Positions 7,376 through 14,823 of a stretch of 22,505 nt of DNA are shown piece by piece. A program made the position numbers and the translations under genes. Numbering within the stretch: the first letter of the stretch is position 1; each line of letters starts with the position of its first letter. The notes beneath the pieces are model-generated. The model worked only from the letters and a program-made list of their open reading frames with translations, ran no database searches and was not told the DNA's origin. Source of the DNA: a virus; IMG/VR virus record IMGVR_UViG_3300007541_000243, positions 1 to 22,505 of that record, one strand, 5' to 3'.

Positions 7376-7849
7376 ATGAACTCTAAGGAATACTGGGGAT
7401 TGATGGGGGCATATTCTGAAGTTTATGCTTCTACGGAACAACTTGATGAAGGCATGACGATGAAGGACTTCAAGGCAAATCGTAAGAAGAATGAGCGTAG
7501 AGCTGCTTCTGCTGATGCTAAATCTAGAGGTCATGTTGATAAGTTTACTGGAAAACCTTATAGTCCTGACGAAGCGCGCTCAAGAAGAAGAGGTATTCAC
7601 ACTCCAGAAAAATCACCAGAAAGAGATGCTGCTCGTGATGCTGCTGGAGGTGAAACTGGACGAGGTGGTAGATTGAGACCCAATAAAGTTCGTAAGGCAA
7701 AGGCACTTGGAGAACTTGGAGAGAAAGTAGATATTTACGACATCATCCTTTCACACTTACTTGATGAAGGATATGCTGAAACACCAGAAGCAGCAGAAGT
7801 CATTATGGTAAATATGAGTGAAGAGTGGAGAGATAGTATTATTGGTTGA
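7376..7849 (+). CDS. Conserved cyanophage basic protein, probable late/virion-associated
   Basis: A 157-residue protein. The N-terminus (MNSKEYWGLMGAYSEVYAS then EQLDEG) and the C-terminus (YDIILSHLLDEGYAETPEAA, then EEWRDSI) resemble recurrent end modules of several cyanomyovirus late proteins. The centre (about 30-110) is low-complexity and rich in Arg, Lys, Ala and Gly, suggesting nucleic-acid contact or disorder. No enzymatic motif is visible. Having its own terminator and consensus late promoter inside a block of early genes argues that it is made late, perhaps as a head or core component; this is inference. It is followed by a hairpin and the CobT-like gene. Confidence 0.75.
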   Translation: MNSKEYWGLMGAYSEVYASTEQLDEGMTMKDFKANRKKNERRAASADAKSRGHVDKFTGKPYSPDEARSRRRGIHTPEKSPERDAARDAAGGETGRGGRLRPNKVRKAKALGELGEKVDIYDIILSHLLDEGYAETPEAAEVIMVNMSEEWRDSIIG

Positions 7850-7870
7850 GGACACATCAAGAAGTGTTAC

Positions 7871-7896
7871 AAGACCTCTCCTTCGGGGGGGGTCTT
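7871..7896 (+). terminator. Strong hairpin with UUCG tetraloop before the CobT-like gene
   Basis: AAGACCTCTCC (7871-7881) pairs through G-C, A-U and G-U pairs with GGGGGGGTCTT (7886-7896) around a C(TTCG)G tetraloop. No T run follows, so it may be a weak terminator, an mRNA-stabilising hairpin or a regulatory element. Confidence 0.6.
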
Positions 7897-7898
7897 CC

Positions 7899-7906
7899 TG
7901 TATGAT
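7899..7906 (+). promoter_or_regulatory. Possible -10 element (TGTATGAT) before the CobT-like gene
   Basis: TATGAT preceded by TG, just after the hairpin. The same TGTATGATG follows the hairpin in front of the CobS-like gene at 10899. No good -35 is visible. A Shine-Dalgarno AGGA (7920-7923) sits 5 bases before ATG 7929. Confidence 0.35.
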
Positions 7907-7928
7907 GGATTCATAAGACAGGAACCCG

Positions 7929-10121
7929 ATGGCAGTCTCTCACGAAATCAAATCCCAACTGGCCAAACTGTTGGCTACTGAAGACCTTGTAGTTGAACAT
8001 AAGAAAGTCTCCACAGCCTGCTTCAATGTTCATACTCGGGTTCTCACACTTCCAATGTGGGAGAAGGCAAGCAATACCGTCTATGACCTTCTGGTAGGTC
8101 ATGAAGTTGGTCATGCACTTTTTTCACCTGATGTAGATTGGACTGAAGAATACAAGATTCCTCATCAGTTTGTGAATGTGGTTGAGGATGCTCGCATTGA
8201 GAAACTGATGAAGCGTAAGTACGCTGGACTTGCTAAAACTTTCTTCACTGGATACAAAGAACTGAATGAAGATGATTTCTTTCAGATTGGTGGTGAGGAT
8301 GTTTCTACCTTCAATCTGGCTGATCGTGTCAATCTTTACTTCAAGATTGGTAACTTCATCACTCTTGACTTCAATTCGGAAGAACAAGAAATCGTCAATC
8401 TGATTGGTGCTTGTGAAACCTTTGCTGATGTTCTGATTGCTTCAGAAGAACTCTATAAGTATTGTAAGAGTGAGCAGGAGAAACAGCAAAAGGTTTCTGA
8501 CTTTGATTCACACGAAACTCAAGGAACCTCTCAGTCTTCTAATGGGAAACCTGTAGAGACTGATGACTCCTCTTCCGAGCAAGATGGAGAGAATAATAAC
8601 TCTCAGGAACAGCAATCTGATTCTGATCAATCTCAAAGTGGAACTGCTCAAGGTGATCAGACTCCTGTAAGTTCTACTGAAGATAAAGAAGAACCTGAAG
8701 TTCGCACGGCAGATTCTCTGGAAGACAAACTTCGCAATCTTGTTAGTAACGATACTTACGAGAATGTTTATGTGGAGATTCCTCAACTCAATCTTAAAAC
8801 TGTGATCGGTAAGAACACTGAAGTTCACCAAGAGATTAGTAACTCTTTCAACCAGCAACAAAAACTTCACAATAACCACGCTCAAGAACACAACTACTCT
8901 CCTACAGATTTGTATAAAAAGGTGGACCTTGAATTTAAAAAGTTCAAAACATCTGCCCAGAAAGAAGTAAACTATCTGGTCAAAGAGTTTGAGTGTCGTA
9001 AGTCGGCAGATCAGTACGCTCGTACTTCAACTGCACGCACTGGCATTCTTGATTGCACCAAACTTCATACTTACAAATACAATGAAGACCTGTTCAAGAA
9101 GGTTTCTGTAATTCCTGATGGTAAAAATCACGGTCTAGTGTTTGTGTTGGACTGGAGTGGTTCTATGCAAAACGTGATGCTTGATACATGTAAGCAACTC
9201 TTCAATCTTGTTTGGTTCTGTAAGAAAGTATCTATTCCCTTTGAAGTGTATGCATTCACCAATGAATGGCGTCGTGGTGAGTATGATTATGAAACTGGAA
9301 AGTATCTTGCAGCAGACCGAGTTCCTCACTATCAAAAGAAAGAGGGTCTCCTAGTTGTGGATGAGACATTCTCTATGATGAACCTTCTTACCAGTAAAGT
9401 CTCTGGTAAAGAACTGGAGAATCAAATGGTAAACATCTGGCGTCTTGCTAGTTGTTTTACTTCGACTTATTCTGTCGGATACACTTATCCTCCCCGACTT
9501 GCTCTTTCGGGAACTCCTTTGAACGAGGCACTGATTTCTCTTCATCAGATTCTTCCTAAATTTCAAAAGGAAAACAAACTTCAGAAGGTTCAATGTATTG
9601 TTCTAACTGATGGTGAAGCAAATCAACTTATTCGTCATAAAGAAGTTAATCGCCCAGGGATGAAAGAATCCTTCATTGGGCATGGATACATTGAACCCAG
9701 GACTACATTTCTTCGGGACCGTAAACTTGGAACAACCTATCAGTTTGGTTATGGTTATTCTAACTTTACCGATGTTCTTCTCAAGAACCTGAAAGATAAG
9801 TTCCCCCTAACAAACTTTATTGGTATTCGTGTTCTTGAAGGTCGAAATGCAAATCGTTTCATTCATCTTTATCATTCTATTGGTGACAAACAGTACGATA
9901 AAATTCAGAACGATTGGAGAAAGATGAAGAGCTTCACCATTACAAACTCTGGTTATGACGTTTATTTTGGAATGTCTGCAACCACACTTTCTCAAGATGC
10001 TGAGTTTGAAGTTGCTGAGTGTGCCACTAAATCTCAAATCAAATCTGCTTTCACAAAGTCACTGAAGACCAAAAAACTAAATAAGAAGGTACTTGGCGAA
10101 TTTATCTCCCTAGTGGTATGA
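7929..10121 (+). CDS. CobT-like VWA-domain protein with HExxH metallopeptidase motif
   Basis: A 730-residue protein. The N-terminal domain has VGHEVGHALF, an HExxH zinc site (H58, E59, H62), followed by NVVEDARIEKL with E86 as the likely third ligand. Residues about 181-258 are a Ser/Gln/Asp/Glu-rich linker. The C-terminal VWA domain carries a MIDAS: DWSGS at 408-412, GTPLNEAL as the Thr motif, and LTDGEAN as the Asp motif. The layout recalls the cobaltochelatase subunit CobT, and the CobS-like AAA+ gene lies downstream. Such VWA/MoxR-type pairs remodel protein or metal complexes. Whether this one acts in cobalamin synthesis, as a chaperone or as a protease is unknown. Confidence 0.8.
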   Translation: MAVSHEIKSQLAKLLATEDLVVEHKKVSTACFNVHTRVLTLPMWEKASNTVYDLLVGHEVGHALFSPDVDWTEEYKIPHQFVNVVEDARIEKLMKRKYAGLAKTFFTGYKELNEDDFFQIGGEDVSTFNLADRVNLYFKIGNFITLDFNSEEQEIVNLIGACETFADVLIASEELYKYCKSEQEKQQKVSDFDSHETQGTSQSSNGKPVETDDSSSEQDGENNNSQEQQSDSDQSQSGTAQGDQTPVSSTEDKEEPEVRTADSLEDKLRNLVSNDTYENVYVEIPQLNLKTVIGKNTEVHQEISNSFNQQQKLHNNHAQEHNYSPTDLYKKVDLEFKKFKTSAQKEVNYLVKEFECRKSADQYARTSTARTGILDCTKLHTYKYNEDLFKKVSVIPDGKNHGLVFVLDWSGSMQNVMLDTCKQLFNLVWFCKKVSIPFEVYAFTNEWRRGEYDYETGKYLAADRVPHYQKKEGLLVVDETFSMMNLLTSKVSGKELENQMVNIWRLASCFTSTYSVGYTYPPRLALSGTPLNEALISLHQILPKFQKENKLQKVQCIVLTDGEANQLIRHKEVNRPGMKESFIGHGYIEPRTTFLRDRKLGTTYQFGYGYSNFTDVLLKNLKDKFPLTNFIGIRVLEGRNANRFIHLYHSIGDKQYDKIQNDWRKMKSFTITNSGYDVYFGMSATTLSQDAEFEVAECATKSQIKSAFTKSLKTKKLNKKVLGEFISLVV
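10076..10083 (+). promoter_or_regulatory. Possible late promoter inside the CobT-like gene (ACTAAATA)
   Basis: ACTAAATA lies within the Lys-Leu-Asn codons near the end of the CobT-like gene, 34 bases before the start at 10118. The same motif also occurs inside gp62 by apparent chance, so this is tentative. Confidence 0.35.
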
Positions 10122-10696
10122 AAACATTCAAAGAATTTATGGTGGAATGCTCTTCAATTGAAGAGGCTACTATCAATAAACAAATTAGAAACACTAAAGA
10201 AAGAGATACAGCAATGTTATCAAGAGATCGTGGATCTCAAAGTGAAAAACAAAATCGTCAGGAAAGAAAATCTACAGAAAAAACTTTGAGAAGATCTGGT
10301 CACGGATTTAGTAAAAATGTAGGTTCTTATGATGAGGGTGAAGGTAAGGGCACAAGTACCGAGGTTTCCTATCAAGTATCAAGAAATCCCAACAAAAATT
10401 CTAAGAGGGGATTTGAAAGGAAAATGAGAAACTTGGGCAAAAAGAAAGGGCCTTCTGGAGAACCTCAGCACAGTGTCATCACACAAAGGGCAGGTAAAGA
10501 GGCCAAGTTAGTATCAACAGATGGAAGTGGAGAAAAGTCCTTTAGTATTGGAAAGGCAAAACACGGTAATAATCCAGACCCATCTATTGGACAAACAACT
10601 GCAGGTAAAGTAAGATCTAAAAAGAAACCAAACGAAAATCAAACAGAAAAAAATGTCAAACAAAATAGATCATTCCACTACAGCAGCGAAGGGTGA
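10118..10696 (+). CDS. Putative internal head protein with T4-like capsid-targeting N-terminus
   Basis: A 192-residue, very basic, Gly/Ser/Lys/Asn-rich protein with little predicted fold. Its first 11 residues, MKTFKEFMVEC, resemble the capsid-targeting peptide of T4 internal proteins IPI and IPIII, MKTYQEFIAEA as I recall it, with the Glu at position 10 after which the gp21 protease cuts. By analogy the protein would be packed in the prohead, trimmed and injected with the DNA. The rest shows no domain I recognise. The start overlaps the CobT-like stop by ATGA, and a late-promoter-like motif lies 34 bases upstream. Confidence 0.65.
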   Translation: MKTFKEFMVECSSIEEATINKQIRNTKERDTAMLSRDRGSQSEKQNRQERKSTEKTLRRSGHGFSKNVGSYDEGEGKGTSTEVSYQVSRNPNKNSKRGFERKMRNLGKKKGPSGEPQHSVITQRAGKEAKLVSTDGSGEKSFSIGKAKHGNNPDPSIGQTTAGKVRSKKKPNENQTEKNVKQNRSFHYSSEG

Positions 10697-10838
10697 TTTT
10701 CCTTATAATCACTATGTTGATGAAGAAAATAAAATTGTAAACATTTATTGGAATGACAATGGACAACTTGGTAGATACGGAGTTCCCCATAATGTAAAAC
10801 AATTTTATCCTGGATACTCTTATAAATTTGTGAATTGA
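10653..10838 (+). CDS. Small unknown protein overlapping the end of the previous gene
   Basis: A 61-residue frame with protein-like composition: DFPYNHYVDEENKIVNIYWN, then RYGVPH and a QFYPGYSYKF ending. The spacing of aromatic and charged residues looks like a small beta-rich protein. It starts at ATG 10653 after an A-rich stretch and overlaps the preceding gene by 44 bases in the +1 frame. The lack of a clear Shine-Dalgarno suggests translational coupling. Function unknown. Confidence 0.55.
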   Translation: MSNKIDHSTTAAKGDFPYNHYVDEENKIVNIYWNDNGQLGRYGVPHNVKQFYPGYSYKFVN

Positions 10839-10873
10839 CTGTTGTGTGAAGGTCTGTTACGAAACCGTCCACT

Positions 10874-10895
10874 GGGGCCCCTGGCGGCCCCTTTT
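10874..10895 (+). terminator. GC-rich hairpin terminator before the CobS-like gene
   Basis: GGGGCC (10874-10879) pairs with GGCCCC (10886-10891) around CCTGGC, followed by TTTT. It ends the transcript of the upstream genes. Confidence 0.7.
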
Positions 10896-10898
10896 CCG

Positions 10899-10906
10899 TG
10901 TATGAT
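10899..10906 (+). promoter_or_regulatory. Possible -10 element (TGTATGAT) before the CobS-like gene
   Basis: TGTATGATG follows the hairpin closely, as at 7899. Downstream both leaders carry GGAACCC shortly before the start codon. No convincing -35 is visible. Confidence 0.35.
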
Positions 10907-10939
10907 GAATGGGTTGGAACGGAACCCCCCCACTACATT

Positions 10940-12070
10940 ATGAGCATCTCTACCGACTACATTCTCACCTCACTCCAGACTCTCTACGGAACTGAAGTGA
11001 CTTCCGGTGACATCCGTGCTTGGTGCGCTATGAACGACATCAACTATCAAACTGTCACTAAAAAAATTGATCAATACAAAACCGGTCGTGGTAAATGGAA
11101 CCTTGAAGTGACCAAAGAAAAGGTTCAAGAAATTGAACGAACCTATCAGGCACCTGCTGTGGTTCCTTCTGTAGAACAAAATCTTATTCCCGAGAAAGAT
11201 GATACCTTCGTCAAGTTTGGTAATTTTACTGATGTTAAAAAAATTATTCAGTCCCGTCTTTTTTATCCTACGTTCATTACGGGTCTTTCGGGTAACGGTA
11301 AAACGCTCAGTGTGGAGCAAGCGTGTGCTCAACTTAAGCGTGAACTCATTCGTGTAAACATTACAATTGAAACTGATGAAGATGACCTGATTGGTGGTTT
11401 CCGACTTGTGAGTGGTGAAACCGCTTGGCACAACGGTCCCGTTATTGAAGCACTGGAACGAGGAGCAATCCTGCTTCTTGACGAAATCGACCTGGCTTCC
11501 AACAAAATTCTGTGTCTTCAATCTATTCTTGAGGGTAAAGGTGTTTTCCTGAAAAAGATTGGTCGCTGGGTGAAACCCGCTTCTGGTTTCAACGTGATTG
11601 CTACCGCAAACACCAAGGGTAAGGGTAGTGATGATGGACGTTTCATCGGAACTAATGTTCTCAATGAGGCATTCCTTGAGCGTTTCCCTGTGACCTTTGA
11701 GCAGTCTTATCCTTCTCCTACAACTGAGCAGAAGATCCTGGAAGGTGTTGCTCTGGACCTTGGTGTTGAAGATCGTGACTTCTGCAAACGGCTGGTTGAT
11801 TGGTCGGACATTATTCGTAAGACGTTCTATGATGGAGGTATCGAGGAAATCATCAGCACTCGTCGTCTAGTTCACATTGTTCGTGCTTATAGTATCTTCC
11901 AAGACAAAGCAAAGGCAATCCAAGTTTGTGTGAACCGTTTTGATGATGAAACCAAGCAATCATTCCTGGAACTTTATGATAAGATTGATGCTGACTTTGT
12001 GATGCCTTCTACCGAACCTCAACTGGTTGTGGAAGGTGGTAATCCAGTTGACTCGAACCCTACATTCTGA
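10940..12070 (+). CDS. cobS: CobS-like AAA+ ATPase
   Basis: A 376-residue protein from ATG 10940; a GTG at 10898 would add 14 residues but falls in the promoter-like leader. AAA+ motifs: Walker A GLSGNGKT at 115-122, Walker B LLLDEID at 178-184, sensor 1 ATAN at 221-224, and an ERF arginine near 248. The IGGFRLVSGE-x-x-WHNGP stretch is typical of the MoxR/CobS branch. Cyanomyoviruses commonly carry this gene, named after the cobaltochelatase ATPase subunit. Its natural partner is a VWA protein, and a CobT-like one lies just upstream. Phage function is not settled. Confidence 0.9.
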   Translation: MSISTDYILTSLQTLYGTEVTSGDIRAWCAMNDINYQTVTKKIDQYKTGRGKWNLEVTKEKVQEIERTYQAPAVVPSVEQNLIPEKDDTFVKFGNFTDVKKIIQSRLFYPTFITGLSGNGKTLSVEQACAQLKRELIRVNITIETDEDDLIGGFRLVSGETAWHNGPVIEALERGAILLLDEIDLASNKILCLQSILEGKGVFLKKIGRWVKPASGFNVIATANTKGKGSDDGRFIGTNVLNEAFLERFPVTFEQSYPSPTTEQKILEGVALDLGVEDRDFCKRLVDWSDIIRKTFYDGGIEEIISTRRLVHIVRAYSIFQDKAKAIQVCVNRFDDETKQSFLELYDKIDADFVMPSTEPQLVVEGGNPVDSNPTF

Positions 12071-12081
12071 TAAAATAAACT

Positions 12082-12525
12082 ATGACTGAATACGACTCTG
12101 AACTCTACAGTGAACTTATGAATTACAATGATTATCTTGGAGAATACGGTTACGGGAATGACGTAATTTCCTTTAATACCGACCCTGGGGGGAATGTTGT
12201 TCCTGAAAGTGTGTTGAAAGAAACTACTAATGGATTCTGGAAGTATGGAGAGGATCTAACTCTAAAAGAAGTTCAAGAATACCTTTCCAGCACTTATCAT
12301 TCCCACTACACTTCTAGAGAATCAAAAACACAAACACTTGATCTCATTGAGAGTATTGGTGACTCTGAAGCATTTTGTCGTTCAAACGCTATCAAGTATC
12401 TCTCTCGTTTTGGTAAGAAGAACGGTAAGTCCAAACAGGACATTCTGAAGGCAATTCACTATTGTGTCCTTCTCTACCATTTCTCTGGTCTCCACAAGAA
12501 CTCTGTCTCTGACTTTCCTTATTGA
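12082..12525 (+). CDS. DUF3310-like protein
   Basis: A 147-residue protein. The C-terminal half (about 75-137) matches the DUF3310 pattern: TLDLIESIGDSEAFCRSNAI, then KYLSRFGKK followed by SKQDILKAIHYCVLL. The family is common in phages and was sometimes annotated as nucleotide kinase-related. The N-terminal 70 residues are Tyr/Glu/Asn-rich and unrecognised. It lies 11 bases after the CobS-like gene, and the gp45 ATG begins 2 bases after its stop, so the group is likely one operon. Confidence 0.7.
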   Translation: MTEYDSELYSELMNYNDYLGEYGYGNDVISFNTDPGGNVVPESVLKETTNGFWKYGEDLTLKEVQEYLSSTYHSHYTSRESKTQTLDLIESIGDSEAFCRSNAIKYLSRFGKKNGKSKQDILKAIHYCVLLYHFSGLHKNSVSDFPY

Positions 12526-12527
12526 TT

Positions 12528-13193
12528 ATGAAATTTTCCGACAAAACTCTGACTCTTCTGAAGAACTTTTCTTCTATTAACCAGTCCATTCTGTTTCGGG
12601 AGGGAAACAAACTGCGTACAATTTCTGTGATGAAAAACATTCTTGCAGAAGCAACAATTGAAGAAGATCTTCCTAAAGACTTTGGTATCTATGATTTGAA
12701 CCAGTTTCTGAATGGACTCAATCTTCATCAGAATGCTGAACTTGATTTCCAAAACGATGGTTATGTCGTCATTAAGGAAGGAAAGTCTCGTTCCAAGTAT
12801 TTCTTCGCAGATCCTAATGTAATCGTCACTCCTCCCGAAAAGGACATTGTTCTTCCGAGTGAAGATGTTTGTTTCCTTCTTGATACCAAAGAACTTGATA
12901 AACTGCTTAAGGCTGCTGCTGTGTATCAACTTCCTGACCTGTCTGTGGTTGGCGAAGCAGGTGTGGTGAAATTGGTTGTCCGTGATAAGAAGAATGATAC
13001 TTCCAATGATTTCTCTATGATTGTGGGTGAGACCGATGAAATATTCTCTCTTAACTTCAAGGTAGAAAACATCAAGATTCTTCCTGGTTCCTATGAGGTC
13101 GTGATCTCTCGAAAACTTCTTTCACGGTTTAAGAATAAATCCTTTGACGTAACCTATCACATCGCTCTTGAACCTGATTCTACATTTGAATAA
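12528..13193 (+). CDS. 45: Sliding clamp gp45
   Basis: A 221-residue protein from ATG 12528 (T4 gp45 has 228); a TTG at 12522 is possible but less likely. It follows T4 gp45 throughout: the start MKFSDKTLTLLKNFSSIN, then IYDLNQFL, FSLNFKVENIKILPGSYEVV, and the end VALEADST-like IALEPDSTFE. The clamp tethers gp43 to DNA and, with gp55, activates late promoters. Its stop overlaps the next start (TAATG). Confidence 0.95.
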   Translation: MKFSDKTLTLLKNFSSINQSILFREGNKLRTISVMKNILAEATIEEDLPKDFGIYDLNQFLNGLNLHQNAELDFQNDGYVVIKEGKSRSKYFFADPNVIVTPPEKDIVLPSEDVCFLLDTKELDKLLKAAAVYQLPDLSVVGEAGVVKLVVRDKKNDTSNDFSMIVGETDEIFSLNFKVENIKILPGSYEVVISRKLLSRFKNKSFDVTYHIALEPDSTFE

Positions 13194-13624
13194 TGGAATT
13201 CCTTCTCTATCTGGCTCTTCAATCAAAACAGGTTGTTTATGATGTGATGGCTACAAAATTTGATGTTAAGGAAAATGTTGGATTTTGTAAAAGCCCTTCG
13301 TATTTTGGATACGTTGATCACAATCCGGATGTCCTAGTCATCTGTACAAAAAACATTTTGGACAGTGGATTTGATCCTCACGTTTACATCAATGAAACTG
13401 TTCTGCATGAAGCTGTTCATGTGGCACAGGAATGTAATGGGGGCAATCCATTAGGTGTTGATTTAAAATCTATGCCTCTTCCCCCAAACAAACTGTCAGA
13501 CATCAAAAAATCTTTATCCATCAGTAAAAAAACAGATAACTCCTATTATCGGGAACATGAAGCTTTTTACTTTGAAGACAAACCAGAAAGAGTCCAACAT
13601 TATGTGAAAAAATTCTGCTTTTGA
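13193..13624 (+). CDS. Small HExxH zincin-like protein
   Basis: A 143-residue protein. VLHEAVHVAQEC gives an HExxH site (H72, E73, H76), and a second acidic motif EHEAFYFE at 121-128 can supply the third ligand as in gluzincins. The total is short for a protease, so it may be a minimal metallopeptidase or a non-catalytic relative. No signal peptide is seen, so it should act in the cytoplasm. It is coupled to gp45 by a TAATG overlap. Substrate unknown. Confidence 0.7.
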   Translation: MEFLLYLALQSKQVVYDVMATKFDVKENVGFCKSPSYFGYVDHNPDVLVICTKNILDSGFDPHVYINETVLHEAVHVAQECNGGNPLGVDLKSMPLPPNKLSDIKKSLSISKKTDNSYYREHEAFYFEDKPERVQHYVKKFCF

Positions 13625-13626
13625 AC

Positions 13627-13845
13627 ATGAACTCATCTATTCTTAGGATTGGAGGCAGTGTATTACTTATTTTAGGGTATTTTGTATTACTGTATGTGGA
13701 TGTTCGTCTTGGGTGTATTATTCGATTTGGTGGTAATTTGGCAATGATGCCTTTTGCCATAAAGATTAAAACCTGGGACGTTGTAGTTCTCCAAGCTTTT
13801 TTCTCAGTCCTAGATGCATCCAAAATTATTGAACTGTCGTTATGA
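13627..13845 (+). CDS. Small membrane protein
   Basis: A 72-residue protein from ATG 13627. The first hydrophobic segment is about residues 5-24 (LRIGGSVLLILGYFVLLYV). A second lies about 29-45 and a weaker third about 51-63. It is likely an inner-membrane protein with two or three passes. Similar small membrane proteins occur in the replication block of other cyanophages as far as I recall. Role unknown. It ends in an ATGA overlap with the next gene. Confidence 0.65.
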   Translation: MNSSILRIGGSVLLILGYFVLLYVDVRLGCIIRFGGNLAMMPFAIKIKTWDVVVLQAFFSVLDASKIIELSL

Positions 13846-14297
13846 AAGATTGGAAACACATTTTTGATACTCTGTCCGAACAAGAAAAGGATAAGATCGC
13901 CATTCTTCGTGTGATGGAATGTTCTAATGGAGTTATTCAATACGCCTTTAGGGACAACAGGAACTATGCCTTACCCGTTGAAGAAACCAGAAAGGCAATG
14001 AAGTTCAGCATGTCATGTATGAAAAACATGAGAATTCCTCTGAGGAATGAGACCATCACATTTGAACCAGAGACCGAACAGATTATGAGAGAGGTTCGGG
14101 AACTCTACATCAGTGGATTTAAGAATGGGAACGAAAAAGACCTTGATGAGTTTATGGTTGTCTCTGACGCCTGCGTCAAATCCTTAGGTGAGGATCGGAT
14201 TGTTAAGGCAAAAGAAGTCCTCTCCCAAAACATTGACGACATTCCACCCCATACCTTAGATTGGGGTGTAGATTACATGATGCGATTTTTGAAATGA
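13842..14297 (+). CDS. Conserved hypothetical protein
   Basis: A 151-residue, mainly helical, mixed-charge protein with no motif I recognise. Landmarks are MKDWKHIFDTLSEQEKDKI at the start and HTLDWGVDYMMRFLK at the end. It overlaps both neighbours by ATGA and sits between the clamp and clamp-loader genes, so it is probably expressed early with them. Confidence 0.65.
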   Translation: MKDWKHIFDTLSEQEKDKIAILRVMECSNGVIQYAFRDNRNYALPVEETRKAMKFSMSCMKNMRIPLRNETITFEPETEQIMREVRELYISGFKNGNEKDLDEFMVVSDACVKSLGEDRIVKAKEVLSQNIDDIPPHTLDWGVDYMMRFLK

Positions 14298-14821
14298 ACA
14301 TTTTTGTCACTCACGAAAGTCCTTGGAAGTCCGCCCAAGTTCTTCCCGACAAGCACATTGTAAAGATGCCTCTTGAAACCTGCCAGATGCTTTCCATTGT
14401 TGCATCAGACAAGTGGGGTCATGGTTTTGGTATTCTTCCCAAAGCAGACGGAACTCCTTATAATACGGACAAAGGTGCATTCCGAAATCATCCATGTACC
14501 AAGTGGGCATCTGCATTCGTCAATAACTGGCAGTGGCTCATTCAACATGGGATCGCTTTGTGCGATGAGTACACAGCCCGCTACGGGAAGACCCACAGTT
14601 GTCTCCAGACCCTCCTGGTAGCTCGGGACCTTTTCCCCTCTGCCGACCCTCTGGGACGGTCTGGGAGGGGTCCTACGGACTTTGTGCGGGCCATGCCTGA
14701 CGAGTACAAGCTTGATACCAGCATCTCAACCTTTGATGCTTATAAGATGTACATTGCATCTAAGCCTTGGGTAAAAGACAACTACCTTCGGATTCCCTCT
14801 CGCAAACCTGATTGGATTTGA
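14294..14821 (+). CDS. Conserved phage protein of unknown function
   Basis: A 175-residue protein from ATG 14294, which overlaps the previous stop; an ATG at 14261 lies inside the upstream gene and is unlikely. The N-terminus MNIFVTHESPWKSAQVLPDK followed by HIVKMPLETCQ, and the central NHPCTKWASAF, WLIQHGIALCDEYTARYGK and H-SC motif, match a family I recall from several phages without an assigned function. Conserved His, Cys, Asp and Glu residues suggest metal binding or an enzyme. The C-terminus has WVKDNYLRIPSRKPDW. Confidence 0.7.
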   Translation: MNIFVTHESPWKSAQVLPDKHIVKMPLETCQMLSIVASDKWGHGFGILPKADGTPYNTDKGAFRNHPCTKWASAFVNNWQWLIQHGIALCDEYTARYGKTHSCLQTLLVARDLFPSADPLGRSGRGPTDFVRAMPDEYKLDTSISTFDAYKMYIASKPWVKDNYLRIPSRKPDWI

Positions 14822-14823
14822 TT

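Noticed and set aside
10898-10939. GTG start for the CobS-like gene
   Set aside because: It lies in the promoter-like TGTATGAT leader and adds residues unlike the family; ATG 10940 gives a natural MSISTDYIL start.
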